Source of the DNA: Caproiciproducens galactitolivorans
GTDB lineage: Bacteria > Bacillota > Clostridia > Oscillospirales > Acutalibacteraceae
DNA: 64,000 nucleotides
Direction of reading: 5' to 3'
NCBI RefSeq assembly: GCF_026672255.1
Contig: NZ_JAPOHA010000006.1
Coordinates: 62,001 to 126,000 of the forward strand
Shown: positions 51,763 through 60,253 of the stretch, piece by piece
How the letters are laid out: every line of letters starts with the position of its first letter
Position numbering within the stretch: position 1 is the stretch's first letter
Notes under the pieces: generated by a model
Databases searched by the model: none
What the model was told of the DNA's origin: nothing
What the model saw: the letters and a program-made list of their open reading frames with translations, nothing else
Program-made: the position numbers and the translations under genes

Positions 51763-54099
51763 ATGATACTTGATGAAATTTGCTCCAAAGGGCTTACACA
51801 GGAGCAGGTGGAATCCCGCCGTCAGCGGGGACTTGTAAACGGAACGGATGAAATAAAAACCAAGTCCATCGGCCAGATTGTGCTGGGCAACGTTGTTACG
51901 CCGTTCAATATTTTAAACGTAATCCTTGCTTCTTTGATCGTTATGGTGGGATCCTATAAAAATCTTCTGTTTATGGGCGTGATCATCTGCAATGCTCTCA
52001 TTGGTACGATACAGGAAGTCCGGGCGAAAAAAACAATCGACCGGCTAAAGCTGATTGCGGCGCCGAAAGCCGGCGTAATGCGGGACGGGATAAAAAAGGA
52101 ACTTCCGGTCGGCGATCTGGTGCTTGACGATATCCTGATTCTGACGAGCGGCAATCAGATCTGCGCGGACTGCGTGATCGTCGACGGCGAATGCGAGGTC
52201 AACGAGTCTTTAATTACCGGCGAGCAGGACGCTATCTTGAAAAAGGAAAACGATCACCTTTTGAGCGGGAGTTTTATCGCCAGCGGAAGCTGCTGCGCAA
52301 AGGTTGAACATATCGGTTCGGAAAATTACGCGTCAAAAATTACAAAAAGTGCGAAATATTTAAAAAAGCCGAACTCGGAAATCATGAACTGGGTCAATAA
52401 AATCATCAAGTACATCGGTTTTTCAATCATACCGATCGGCATCCTTTTATTTTATAAACAGTACTTTTTTTCCGGACATCCCTTCCAGCGTGCCGTAGTC
52501 GGCACCGTTGCCGCCTTGATCGGCATGATTCCGGAAGGTCTTGTCCTCTTAACCAGTGTCGTTCTGGCCGTCAGCGTCATTCGTCTGGCGCATCATAAGG
52601 CGCTGGTTCAGGAATTGTATTCCATTGAAACGCTCGCGCGCGTCGATACGCTCTGCCTTGATAAAACAGGCACCATCACGGAAGGAAGCATGCAGGTGGA
52701 CGCCATCCTTCCGCTCTGCGATATCACAAAAGAAGACACCGAAGACGCAATCGCCGCGCTGATCACCGCTGTAAACGACGAAAACCCCACCGCAAACGCG
52801 ATCAAAGGGCTTGGCCTTACCCCGCCGTCCTGGGACTGCACCCGGGCGGTCGCGTTTTCATCCGCCCGCAAATGGAGCGGAGCCTCCTTCCGTGACGGGG
52901 GAACTTATCTGTTAGGCGCGGGGGAATTTATTCTGAAAGATGAATTCTGTAAAATCAGCTCGCTTGTCGAAGAACACTCCGCCATGGGACAGCGTGTCCT
53001 GCTTCTGGCGCACTCGCCGAATGCGCTGGAAGGGAACGAGCTTCCGTCCGACATTACCCCGCTTGCTTTGCTTCTGTTAAGCGATAAAATCCGTAAAAAC
53101 GCGAACCGGACACTTTCGTTCTTTGCCGATCAGGGTGTGGATATCAAGGTAATCTCCGGGGATAACGCGGTAACCGTCGCAAATATTGCAAAGAAGGCGG
53201 GATTAAAAAACGCGGATAATGTGATCGACGCTTCCCTGCTTCTGAACAATGAAAATTTGAAGGCCGCGGCGGAAAAATACACCGTCTTCGGGCGCGTAAC
53301 GCCGCAGCAGAAGCTGGACCTTGTGAAAGCCTTAAAAGAACAGGGTCATACGGTTGCCATGACGGGCGACGGCGTAAACGACGTACTTGCCCTGAAAGAA
53401 AGCGATTGCAGCATCGCGATGGCTTCCGGGAGCGACGCCTCGAAAACCGTATCGCAGGTCGTACTGCTGGATTCGGATTTTGCAAGTATGCCCCGGATTG
53501 TAAATGAAGGAAGGCGTTCCATCAATAATTTGCAGCGTTCCGCCTCCCTGTTCATGGTGAAAGCAATCTTTTCGGCAATTATCGCGGTCCTTTTCATTTT
53601 TGTCAGCTGCGGATATCCGTTCCAGCCGATTCAGTTCACGCTGATTAACGCGGTAAGCATCGGTATTCCGTCCTTCATTCTCGCACTGGAACAAAACCGG
53701 GAACGCATTCAGGGAAGGTTTATGGTCAACGTTATGAAAAAATCCCTGCCCGGCGCGCTGACAATGTCGACAAACATTCTCTTTCTTGTATTGATCGCCT
53801 GCAGCCTGCAGTTTTCTCCCGAGCAGATTTCCACACTGGCGGTGATTCTTACCGGCTATACCGGGCTGCACACTCTTTTTAAAGTGTGTATTCCTTTCAA
53901 CGTAAAGCATGCCGTCCTGTTTTGGCTGATGGCGGGCATCTTTATTGTTGCCATCCTTTTTTTCAAGCCGTTCTTCGGTTTAGTCAATTTAACCCTGCCC
54001 ATGGTGCTGATTCTTGTTCCATTGCTGCTGGCGGCAACCAGCTTAATGTCTTTATATTATCACATGATTGAAAAAGTCATTATGAAAAAGGCAAAATAG
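51763..54099 (+). CDS. Cation-translocating P-type ATPase (CtpE-like, calcium type likely)
   Basis: A 778-residue pump: actuator NESLITGEQDAILKKEND, M4 signature ALIGMIPEGLVLLTSVVLAV, phosphorylation site TLCLDKTGTITEGSMQVD (near residue 295), hinge MTGDGVNDVLALKESDCSIA. The TGEQ and PEGL motifs (instead of TGES and PEGLP/PEML) match the CtpE-like group, linked to calcium uptake in mycobacteria; the ion here is inference. It is convergent with the deacetylase gene, with only 2 bases between the stop codons. Confidence 0.85.
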   Translation: MILDEICSKGLTQEQVESRRQRGLVNGTDEIKTKSIGQIVLGNVVTPFNILNVILASLIVMVGSYKNLLFMGVIICNALIGTIQEVRAKKTIDRLKLIAAPKAGVMRDGIKKELPVGDLVLDDILILTSGNQICADCVIVDGECEVNESLITGEQDAILKKENDHLLSGSFIASGSCCAKVEHIGSENYASKITKSAKYLKKPNSEIMNWVNKIIKYIGFSIIPIGILLFYKQYFFSGHPFQRAVVGTVAALIGMIPEGLVLLTSVVLAVSVIRLAHHKALVQELYSIETLARVDTLCLDKTGTITEGSMQVDAILPLCDITKEDTEDAIAALITAVNDENPTANAIKGLGLTPPSWDCTRAVAFSSARKWSGASFRDGGTYLLGAGEFILKDEFCKISSLVEEHSAMGQRVLLLAHSPNALEGNELPSDITPLALLLLSDKIRKNANRTLSFFADQGVDIKVISGDNAVTVANIAKKAGLKNADNVIDASLLLNNENLKAAAEKYTVFGRVTPQQKLDLVKALKEQGHTVAMTGDGVNDVLALKESDCSIAMASGSDASKTVSQVVLLDSDFASMPRIVNEGRRSINNLQRSASLFMVKAIFSAIIAVLFIFVSCGYPFQPIQFTLINAVSIGIPSFILALEQNRERIQGRFMVNVMKKSLPGALTMSTNILFLVLIACSLQFSPEQISTLAVILTGYTGLHTLFKVCIPFNVKHAVLFWLMAGIFIVAILFFKPFFGLVNLTLPMVLILVPLLLAATSLMSLYYHMIEKVIMKKAK

Positions 54100-54101
54100 G
54101 C

Positions 54102-54971
54102 CTAATCAATCCCGATTGTTCGAAAACATTCTTCCGTGGGAACTTTTCCCGGGCGTAAGTACCGGCCCAGATTATAAAGGCATTCCGGATCTTCCGTTAT
54201 GTAGTTCATTTTATACTGGCAGTTCATGCTGCCCTGAAAGCCCAACTTTTTAACCACCGGAATCGACGCGCTGCTGACTTCTCCGAAAGGATAGACAAAA
54301 GTCGTCGGCAGCCAGCCTGTGTGATCTTTTATCTCATTCTGCACCTTCATTAAATCCGTGGTCAGAACCGTTTCATACTGGCCGACGCTTTCTCCCCATT
54401 TTTTCGCGGCGCCGCGGCGCCCTTTTCCCGAATGAAGATTATAAGTATGGTTCTGGACTTCTACACAGCCCGAATCCATCATTTCCTTGAGTTCATTCCA
54501 TGTGCAGTGGGAATAATTCGGATGGTCCGCTTCCCCGCTGTCTGAAAAAATGTCGGTGCAGGCGCCGATCGGGGAGAGAACCATTTTCATATGGTATTCC
54601 TTCAACAGCGGATAGGCGTAAAGGTAATTGTTGTAATATCCGTCATCGAACGTTATCATAATCGGCTTTGCCGGCAGCGAAGCCTTTTTATTTACATAAT
54701 TAATTAAATCCTGCATGACAACCGTGGTATACCCGTTCTTTTTAAGGTATTCCAGATCCGATTGAAACATGTCGGGAGATACCACATAAGCACCCTGATA
54801 CTTTTCTTCTTTCAGCATGCTGTGATACATCAGAATCGGCAGCTTAACACCCCGGCCGTTATCGTTCGCCTTGGCGGTATTTCCCGCGCCGCAGAATAAA
54901 AGAAACGAAACCGCTATGATTGTAACAAAGAGCAGCGGCAGTTTTTTATGCATATGTAAAGTAAAAAACAT
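54102..54971 (-). CDS. Polysaccharide deacetylase, exported
   Basis: A 289-residue protein with an N-terminal membrane/signal segment (KLPLLFVTIIAVSFLLFCG). The NodB-type domain shows PIMITFDDGYYNNYLYAYPL with the catalytic/metal Asp pair and CVEVQNHTYNLHSG with the metal histidines; PTTFVYPFGEVSSASIP is the next conserved block. It deacetylates N-acetylglucosamine polymers, probably wall peptidoglycan. AAAGGAG lies 8 bases before the start. Confidence 0.9.
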   Translation of the reverse strand: MFFTLHMHKKLPLLFVTIIAVSFLLFCGAGNTAKANDNGRGVKLPILMYHSMLKEEKYQGAYVVSPDMFQSDLEYLKKNGYTTVVMQDLINYVNKKASLPAKPIMITFDDGYYNNYLYAYPLLKEYHMKMVLSPIGACTDIFSDSGEADHPNYSHCTWNELKEMMDSGCVEVQNHTYNLHSGKGRRGAAKKWGESVGQYETVLTTDLMKVQNEIKDHTGWLPTTFVYPFGEVSSASIPVVKKLGFQGSMNCQYKMNYITEDPECLYNLGRYLRPGKVPTEECFRTIGID

Positions 54972-55069
54972 ATAACATACTCCTTTCGGTTCTAAATATA
55001 TGGAGCCGAAAGGGAAGATATCACAAAAGGACAGCGCCGGGTCAAGCCCTGAACGCCGTCCTTTTTCTT

Positions 55070-56014
55070 TTAAGAAAGCACTTCAAGGATATCGTCCAAA
55101 AATTTTTCAATATCATTGAATACTTCAACCCGGTTGGTTTCACATAAGACCGAATGCTTTGCACCGGGATACAGAATCAGCCGCACATCGTGGCCGGTCT
55201 TTTTCAGCTTCCTTGCAGTCTGGCGCACGCCCTTTCCGAACCCGCCGACCGGGTCGCTGTCACCGGAAATCAGCATAATAGGGATATGGGGCATTTTTTT
55301 AAACCACCCGGGGGCAGTCACCTGCTCCTGGAGAAGAAGAATGTCCCGGTATCCGGACGCGGTCAGATCAAAACCGCAGAGCGGGTCCTGAATATATTTT
55401 TCCACTTCGTCCGTATCGCGCGAGATCCAGTCCGCCGGAATGAAAAAGGGAGCAAAATTTCCGCTGTTTTTTACCGACGCCATCTTCCGGAAAATCTCGT
55501 CATGGCCCTTTTCGCCCTTCTTTTTTATGACGGTACTGCAAATCAGCTTCTGGACTTTAAAAGCGGCTTCGCTCGTACTTCCGCACGTACCCATGAATAC
55601 GGCGCCGGCCAGCTCGTCACCATGCTGTGTGCAATAGGACCGGACCAATAAGGAACCCATACTGTGTCCCATGAGAACATAAGGTACTTTTGGATAATCC
55701 CGGTGGATGAGCGTATAAAGCTTATGCATATCCTGTACCAGATTCTGACAGCCGCCTCTTCCGAAATACCCGTAAGAACCTCCGGCGGAAACCGATTTTC
55801 CATGCCCCAGATGGTCGTTCACCGCAACCACAAAGCCTTCGGCAGCCATATACTTTGCAAATTCAACGTAAAGCAGGCTGTGCTCCGACATACCGTGGGC
55901 AATCTGCAAAACGCCTCTCACGTTCGCTTTCTCCGCCGGCTCCAGAATTCTTACAAAAATTCTTTCATCTTCAACACAGGAATCGAAAGACAGTTCTCTT
56001 TGTTTAATATCCAA
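55070..56014 (-). CDS. Alpha/beta hydrolase, monoacylglycerol lipase-like
   Basis: A 314-residue serine hydrolase. Oxyanion motif: GVLQIAHGMSEHSLLYVEFA; nucleophile: YVLMGHSMGSLLVRSY; acid: IMLISGDSDPVGGFGKG; histidine: LILYPGAKHSVLCETN. These match lysophospholipase/monoglyceride lipases. A TTG at 56014 has GAGGTG 6 bases upstream and is preferred over the ATG at 56065, which has no site and adds a basic tail. It is cytosolic, monocistronic, with hemolysin III upstream on the same strand. Confidence 0.87.
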   Translation of the reverse strand: MDIKQRELSFDSCVEDERIFVRILEPAEKANVRGVLQIAHGMSEHSLLYVEFAKYMAAEGFVVAVNDHLGHGKSVSAGGSYGYFGRGGCQNLVQDMHKLYTLIHRDYPKVPYVLMGHSMGSLLVRSYCTQHGDELAGAVFMGTCGSTSEAAFKVQKLICSTVIKKKGEKGHDEIFRKMASVKNSGNFAPFFIPADWISRDTDEVEKYIQDPLCGFDLTASGYRDILLLQEQVTAPGWFKKMPHIPIMLISGDSDPVGGFGKGVRQTARKLKKTGHDVRLILYPGAKHSVLCETNRVEVFNDIEKFLDDILEVLS

Positions 56015-56101
56015 TTTTCCCACCTCTTTACGCTGCTGTTTTTCATATATCCTATTATATCGCAAAGGGAAGGAAAAAGATCGTATGAATTGTAAACAAA
56101 T

Positions 56102-56788
56102 TTAAACTGCAATATTATAAATAACAAAATAATGGAAAATCGTTCCTCCCAGCACAAAAAGGTGCCAGACGGTATGCATATATTTCATCTTTTTGCCTAA
56201 ACCGTAGATCGCGGCGCCCACCGTATAAAGCACGCCGCCGAGAATTAAATACAGAATGGAACGGGGGTCAAGTTTTTCCATAAGCGGCTGAAAGAAAAAA
56301 ACCACCAGCCAGCCGAGAGCAATATAACAGACCATTGAAAATTTCCTGAAACGATTTAAGTCCACGGCGTTCAGCACAATCCCCACAATGGCTACCGTCC
56401 ATACAATCGTGAACATCAGCCATCCGGTCGAACCGCCGAAGCATAGCAGCGCAATCGGCGTATAGGTACCGGCGATCAGCAGGAAAATCGTACAATGGTC
56501 CAGAATCCGGAAGATTTTTTTGCCGTTGCAGACGTCAAGCGCATGATACAGGGTGGAAACCGAATACAGCATGATCATGGTCACGCCGAAAATCGACACG
56601 GCCGCCGTCGTCATCACGTCATGCCGCCCGTAAATCAAAAGCGCCACGAAACCGGCGACCGCAAGCCCCGCGCCGACGCCGTGCGTTGCCGCATTGAGGA
56701 TTTCCTCCAAAACCGTGTAGTCCGGCAGCTCCAGTTCCTTCCGCCGGGCCGCCCTCCAGGCTGTTTTGTTGATACTGTTGTCTACCAT
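56102..56788 (-). CDS. trhA: Hemolysin III/TrhA family membrane protein (PAQR type)
   Basis: A 228-residue protein with seven membrane segments and PAQR zinc histidines: VLEEILNAATHGVGAGLAVA, SVSTLYHALDVCNGKKIFR, LDHCTIFLLIAGTYTPIAL, KYMHTVWHLFVLGGTIFHYF. In other bacteria such proteins affect membrane fluidity and lipid balance; toxicity is not implied. It is monocistronic. Confidence 0.92.
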   Translation of the reverse strand: MVDNSINKTAWRAARRKELELPDYTVLEEILNAATHGVGAGLAVAGFVALLIYGRHDVMTTAAVSIFGVTMIMLYSVSTLYHALDVCNGKKIFRILDHCTIFLLIAGTYTPIALLCFGGSTGWLMFTIVWTVAIVGIVLNAVDLNRFRKFSMVCYIALGWLVVFFFQPLMEKLDPRSILYLILGGVLYTVGAAIYGLGKKMKYMHTVWHLFVLGGTIFHYFVIYNIAV

Positions 56789-56875
56789 GATATCACCATC
56801 TTTTCATTATTATATAACGTAATATTGAATACTAGATAACAGTGTACAACGGTATGAATGATTTGTCAAGAAGAA

Positions 56876-57769
56876 TTAACGCGAAACGCCCTCTAAATTA
56901 AAGGGCGGAATAAAATCCCGGCTTGCCGATTTTCTTTCCTGAACGAAACCGTCCAGATTTAAGCGAAATAAATGCTCCTGCATTTTTTGGTATTCCCGCG
57001 CTGTAATCCGGCGGTTGATTTCCGGAAAATTCTCCGCTTTGCCGCAGGGAGTATACTGCGCCATCAGGCTGACCAGCACGCCGTCGGGCAAATTTTCCCC
57101 CAGCCAGTCGAGGACGGCGATGGAGTTTCGCGTGTTTCCCGGCAAAATAAGGTGGCGCACAATGGTGCCGCGCGTCATCATGCCTTCCCTGTCAAACACA
57201 GCCGGCCCGGTTTGCCGCGCCATTTCAAGCACGCAGGCTTTCGCGCTTTCCACGTAATTTGAAGCGCCGGAGTATTTTTGCGCAAGTGCATTATCCGCAT
57301 ATTTAAAATCGGGCAGGTAAATGTCGATCCATCCGTCGAGCACCTTCAGCGTTTCCAAGCTTTCGTAGCCGCCGGAATTATAGACAACCGGAAGCTTTGT
57401 TTTCCGAAGCGCAAGCGCCTGAAGAATCGCGGGTACGAAGTGCGTCGGATTCACCAGATTAATATTGTGCGCCCCCTGTTCCGCTAGACGGTCAAAAATA
57501 TCCGCCAGTTCCTGAACGCTGATGATTTTTCCGACTTCTTTTTTCGTACTGATCTGATAATTCTGGCAAAAAACGCATTTCAGGCAGCAGCCGGTAAAAA
57601 AAACCGTTCCGGAACCCCGTTTTCCGCTGATACAGGGTTCCTCCCAGAAATGGAGCGCCGCGCGCGCGACAACGGGATTCGAGCCCATGCCGCAGAATCC
57701 GGCGCCTTCGTTTTCCGTTCGGAGCGCGCCGCAGTTGCGCGGGCAAAGAGTACAATGCTGAATGGTCAT
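56876..57769 (-). CDS. Radical SAM protein, PflA-like
   Basis: A 297-residue protein. It starts MTIQHCTLCPRNCGALRTE (an extra cysteine motif) and has the radical SAM site FFTGCCLKCVFCQNYQIST (CxxxCxxC, near residue 66). Later blocks: PVVYNSGGYESLETLKVLDG, DIYLPDFKYADNALAQKYSG, VRHLILPGNTRNSI. Relatives are annotated as PflA-like activases with unknown targets. The ATG at 57769 follows GGAGGGG and overlaps the pgeF stop as ATGA, so it is translationally coupled to pgeF. An upstream open frame to 57847 is only a shadow of pgeF. Confidence 0.87.
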   Translation of the reverse strand: MTIQHCTLCPRNCGALRTENEGAGFCGMGSNPVVARAALHFWEEPCISGKRGSGTVFFTGCCLKCVFCQNYQISTKKEVGKIISVQELADIFDRLAEQGAHNINLVNPTHFVPAILQALALRKTKLPVVYNSGGYESLETLKVLDGWIDIYLPDFKYADNALAQKYSGASNYVESAKACVLEMARQTGPAVFDREGMMTRGTIVRHLILPGNTRNSIAVLDWLGENLPDGVLVSLMAQYTPCGKAENFPEINRRITAREYQKMQEHLFRLNLDGFVQERKSASRDFIPPFNLEGVSR

Positions 57770-58608
57770 GCTTTCCCCTCCGTCAGGCACATCATCGCGG
57801 CAAGCCCGCCGCGTTTCCCGCCGCTCGCGCGGTGAGACCAGAGCCATTGTGCGTTACATTGCGTACACAGCCCCGCGATTGTGATCTGCTCCCTTTGAAT
57901 ACCGGCATGAATCAGGATGCACCGGTTAGCCTCCCATAAGTCGATATGGTATTTTCCCCCGCCGTTTTGTACGATAAATTTCCGCGGGTTCAACTGCGTC
58001 AGCTTGGAAAATTCCTCGTACACCGGCGCGTCTACTTCAAAGCAGCAGGGGCCGATGGAAGGGCCGACCGCGGCGACAAGGTCTTCGGGCCTGCTCCCAA
58101 ATTCCCGCTCCATGGTTTTCACCATTTTTGCGCCAATCCCGGCGACGGTTCCGCGCCAGCCCGCGTGGGCCAGACCGATCGCACGCTTTACAGGGTCAAG
58201 GAAAAACAGCGGAACGCAATCCGCATAGTACGTAACCAGCGTGACATCCGGCTCATCGGTAACCAACCCATCCACGCTTTTGATATCCTTCGGCTTCCAG
58301 ATTCCGGTTCCCCGGTTTTCGGCCCCTACCCTGCGGATAAAGGTTCCGTGATCCTGCGAGGAAGCCACCAGCGTGGAATAGTCAAAGCCTGCGGCGGAAC
58401 AGAACCGGTGAAAATTCTCCGTAACATTCTCGTCCCGGTCGCCCCGGCCAAAATTCAAATTCATGGAAGCGAACGCATTTTCACTGACCCCGCCGATCCG
58501 TGTGGAAAAAGCGTGCCGTACAAACCCGTATTTTTCAAACGCCGGAAACGTAAGGTAGGCGACATCCCCGCGTTCATAGAATTTCATATTTTTACTGTCG
58601 TAATTCAT
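57766..58608 (-). CDS. pgeF: Peptidoglycan editing factor / YfiH-type multicopper-like laccase-fold protein
   Basis: A 280-residue YfiH-family protein. Zinc ligands fit the family: His in VASSQDHGTFIRRV, Cys in YYADCVPLFFLDPVKR and His in GLAHAGWRGTVAGIG. The C-terminal part reads IAGLCTQCNAQWLWSHRASG. Members remove wrongly incorporated residues from peptidoglycan precursors or act as purine nucleoside phosphorylases; which applies here is open. It is coupled to the radical SAM gene. Confidence 0.92.
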   Translation of the reverse strand: MNYDSKNMKFYERGDVAYLTFPAFEKYGFVRHAFSTRIGGVSENAFASMNLNFGRGDRDENVTENFHRFCSAAGFDYSTLVASSQDHGTFIRRVGAENRGTGIWKPKDIKSVDGLVTDEPDVTLVTYYADCVPLFFLDPVKRAIGLAHAGWRGTVAGIGAKMVKTMEREFGSRPEDLVAAVGPSIGPCCFEVDAPVYEEFSKLTQLNPRKFIVQNGGGKYHIDLWEANRCILIHAGIQREQITIAGLCTQCNAQWLWSHRASGGKRGGLAAMMCLTEGKA

Positions 58609-58630
58609 AATGCCTCCAATAAACCTACGT

Positions 58631-58667
58631 AAAAAGCGCGCCCAGCTTTCTACACTGAACGCGTCTT
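58631..58667 (-). terminator. Imperfect hairpin after the coiled-coil gene
   Basis: On the minus strand AAGACGCGTTCAG can pair imperfectly with CTGGGCGCGCTTTTT, directly after the stop at 58669. It is a plausible terminator. Confidence 0.4.
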
Positions 58668-58668
58668 G

Positions 58669-59286
58669 TTATTGGGCTTTCTTTAATTCATCAATTTCAA
58701 CCCGCATGTCTGTCACAATTCGTTCCAAAACTTTTACGCGGCTTTTCAGCTGTTCCTGCTCGTCGGCATCCGGGAGCCGATCAAGAATGATTTTGTGGCC
58801 TTCTGCCAAAAGCTGAATTTTCTTTTCAACATTTGCTTCAAGATAAGCTTTCGTCCGATTTTCGGATTGACTAACCGTTGATTCCATATGAGCTTTCATG
58901 CGATTTTCGGAATTACTAACCGCTGATTCCATATAAGCTTTCATCCGGTTTTCGGATTCACTAACCGCTGATTCCGTATGAGCTTTCATTCGATTTTCGG
59001 AATTACTAACCGCTGATTCCATATAAGCTTTCATCCGGTTTTCGGATTCACTAACCGCTGATTCCGTATGAGCTTTCATTCGATTTTCGGAATTACTAAC
59101 CGCTGATTCCATATAAGCTTTCATCCGATTTTCGGATTCACTAACCGCTGATTCCGTATGAGCTTTCATTCGATTTTCGGAATTACTAACCGCTGATTCC
59201 ATATAAGCTTTCATCCGATTTTCGGATTCACTAACCGCTTGATTAAACAGTCCTGCTATGGCCTGCAGATCCTTTTCGTCCAACAT
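58669..59286 (-). CDS. Repetitive coiled-coil protein
   Basis: A 205-residue protein (from MLDEKDLQAIAGLF) whose residues about 15-150 are tandem 15-residue units of two alternating types, SAVSESENRMKAYME and SAVSNSENRMKAHTE. They form a long amphipathic, charged helix. The C-terminal 60 residues (KKIQLLAEGHKIILDRLPD, VKVLERIVTDMRVEIDELKK) are a normal coiled coil. ATG codons at 59307 and 59337 are alternative starts. Similar N- and C-terminal ends occur in short Clostridia coiled-coil proteins of unknown function; the repeat expansion is the unusual part. Confidence 0.72.
   Translation of the reverse strand: MLDEKDLQAIAGLFNQAVSESENRMKAYMESAVSNSENRMKAHTESAVSESENRMKAYMESAVSNSENRMKAHTESAVSESENRMKAYMESAVSNSENRMKAHTESAVSESENRMKAYMESAVSNSENRMKAHMESTVSQSENRTKAYLEANVEKKIQLLAEGHKIILDRLPDADEQEQLKSRVKVLERIVTDMRVEIDELKKAQ
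58891..59240. repeat. Tandem 90-bp repeat, about four near-identical copies
   Basis: Units begin at 58891, 58981, 59071 and 59161 (AGCTTTCAT[G/T]CGATTTTCGG) and differ at very few bases. Each 90-bp unit encodes 30 residues and consists of two related 45-bp halves. The near identity indicates recent expansion and possible length variation between strains. Confidence 0.9.
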
Positions 59287-59359
59287 TCCTATCACCGCCT
59301 TGCCCATAAGTATATCACCGAAAAGAATCGGTTGCAAGCCTGAAAAAACGGCGAAAAAA

Positions 59360-59381
59360 AGGAGAGCCTGTCAGCTCTCCT
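59360..59381 (-). terminator. Terminator of the typA-exonuclease operon
   Basis: An 8-bp stem (AGGAGAGC / GCTCTCCT, 6-base loop); on the minus strand TTTTTTT follows. The exonuclease stop codon lies inside the loop. Confidence 0.85.
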
Positions 59382-60252
59382 CTTGAGGATCTTCATCCTC
59401 TGCTTTATCCTTTTCGGAATTGACCGGAAGGATTCCTTTTTTTACAACCATACCCTCATATTTCAGTTTGAACTGAACCCGGCCGTAGAACCGGTGATGG
59501 CAGTGCCAGCAAACGAATTCCGCGCGGTAGCTCTTGTTTTTGAGCTGCCAGTCTCCCGTCCGGTGCGCGCGCCGTCCGCAGACATCACATTCGAAACGCA
59601 GGTCGCTCCGTTTGATCAGCGGATGATTCAAATCACAGACAATCACCGTTTTAAACAGGAGTTTGTCGTAAAACTCCTGCGCGGTCGCGTCCTGAATGGA
59701 CGGTTTGAAGTTTTCCGGCGTATACAGCTTCCGAAAACATTGCAGGGACAGAAGACTGTCCCCGAGTGCCCGGTGGTGATCGAATCCCTCTTCGTCAATA
59801 TGCAGAAGCTGCGCCGCGGTGCTCAGCCCCATCTGCTTGGTTGCGTCGTAATCCAGCATCTTTTCACAGTATTCCTGCAAATTGATATACCGTTTCAGGA
59901 AGGGAATGTGTTCATTTCCGCAAAAATAGCGGCAGTTCTCGATCAGGGCGAGAATGTCCGACGTTCCCCATGTCATGAAGACCGCGTCGCCCGCCCATTT
60001 TTTAAAACGGCTTGTGACCTGCATGAACTGAAGACCGTCCTTCAGTTCCTCATTGGTTATGCTGGTCAGCGTTTTAATTTTACCGCTCAGTTTCTTCCCG
60101 ACCTGGGGGCGCACAAGGGATTCAAAGGTATCTACAACATTCAGATTCCCGTCGACTTTCACGGCGCCGAATTCGATGATTTCATTCATAAAGCCTTTCA
60201 GCTTCCTGCTGTAGGTACCGTTCCATTCCAAATCAAGAATTACAATATTCAT
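59371..60252 (-). CDS. DEDDh 3'-5' exonuclease with C-terminal zinc ribbon
   Basis: A 293-residue protein. Exonuclease sites: NIVILDLEWNGTYSRKLKG (Exo I), FMTWGTSDILALIENC (Exo II) and GFDHHRALGDSLLSLQCF (Exo III, with His). The pattern resembles ERI-1/KapD-like RNA-processing exonucleases. A four-cysteine zinc ribbon follows (FECDVCGRRAHRTGDW and EFVCWHCHHRFYG) and then an acidic tail. It starts 1 base after the typA stop, so the two are co-expressed. An RNA substrate is a reasonable but unproved guess. Confidence 0.87.
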   Translation of the reverse strand: MNIVILDLEWNGTYSRKLKGFMNEIIEFGAVKVDGNLNVVDTFESLVRPQVGKKLSGKIKTLTSITNEELKDGLQFMQVTSRFKKWAGDAVFMTWGTSDILALIENCRYFCGNEHIPFLKRYINLQEYCEKMLDYDATKQMGLSTAAQLLHIDEEGFDHHRALGDSLLSLQCFRKLYTPENFKPSIQDATAQEFYDKLLFKTVIVCDLNHPLIKRSDLRFECDVCGRRAHRTGDWQLKNKSYRAEFVCWHCHHRFYGRVQFKLKYEGMVVKKGILPVNSEKDKAEDEDPQEES

Positions 60253-60253
60253 A

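Noticed and set aside
58891-59240. Regular repeats considered as a CRISPR array
   Set aside because: There are no unique spacers; the repeats are contiguous, in frame, and encode a coiled coil. No cas genes occur.
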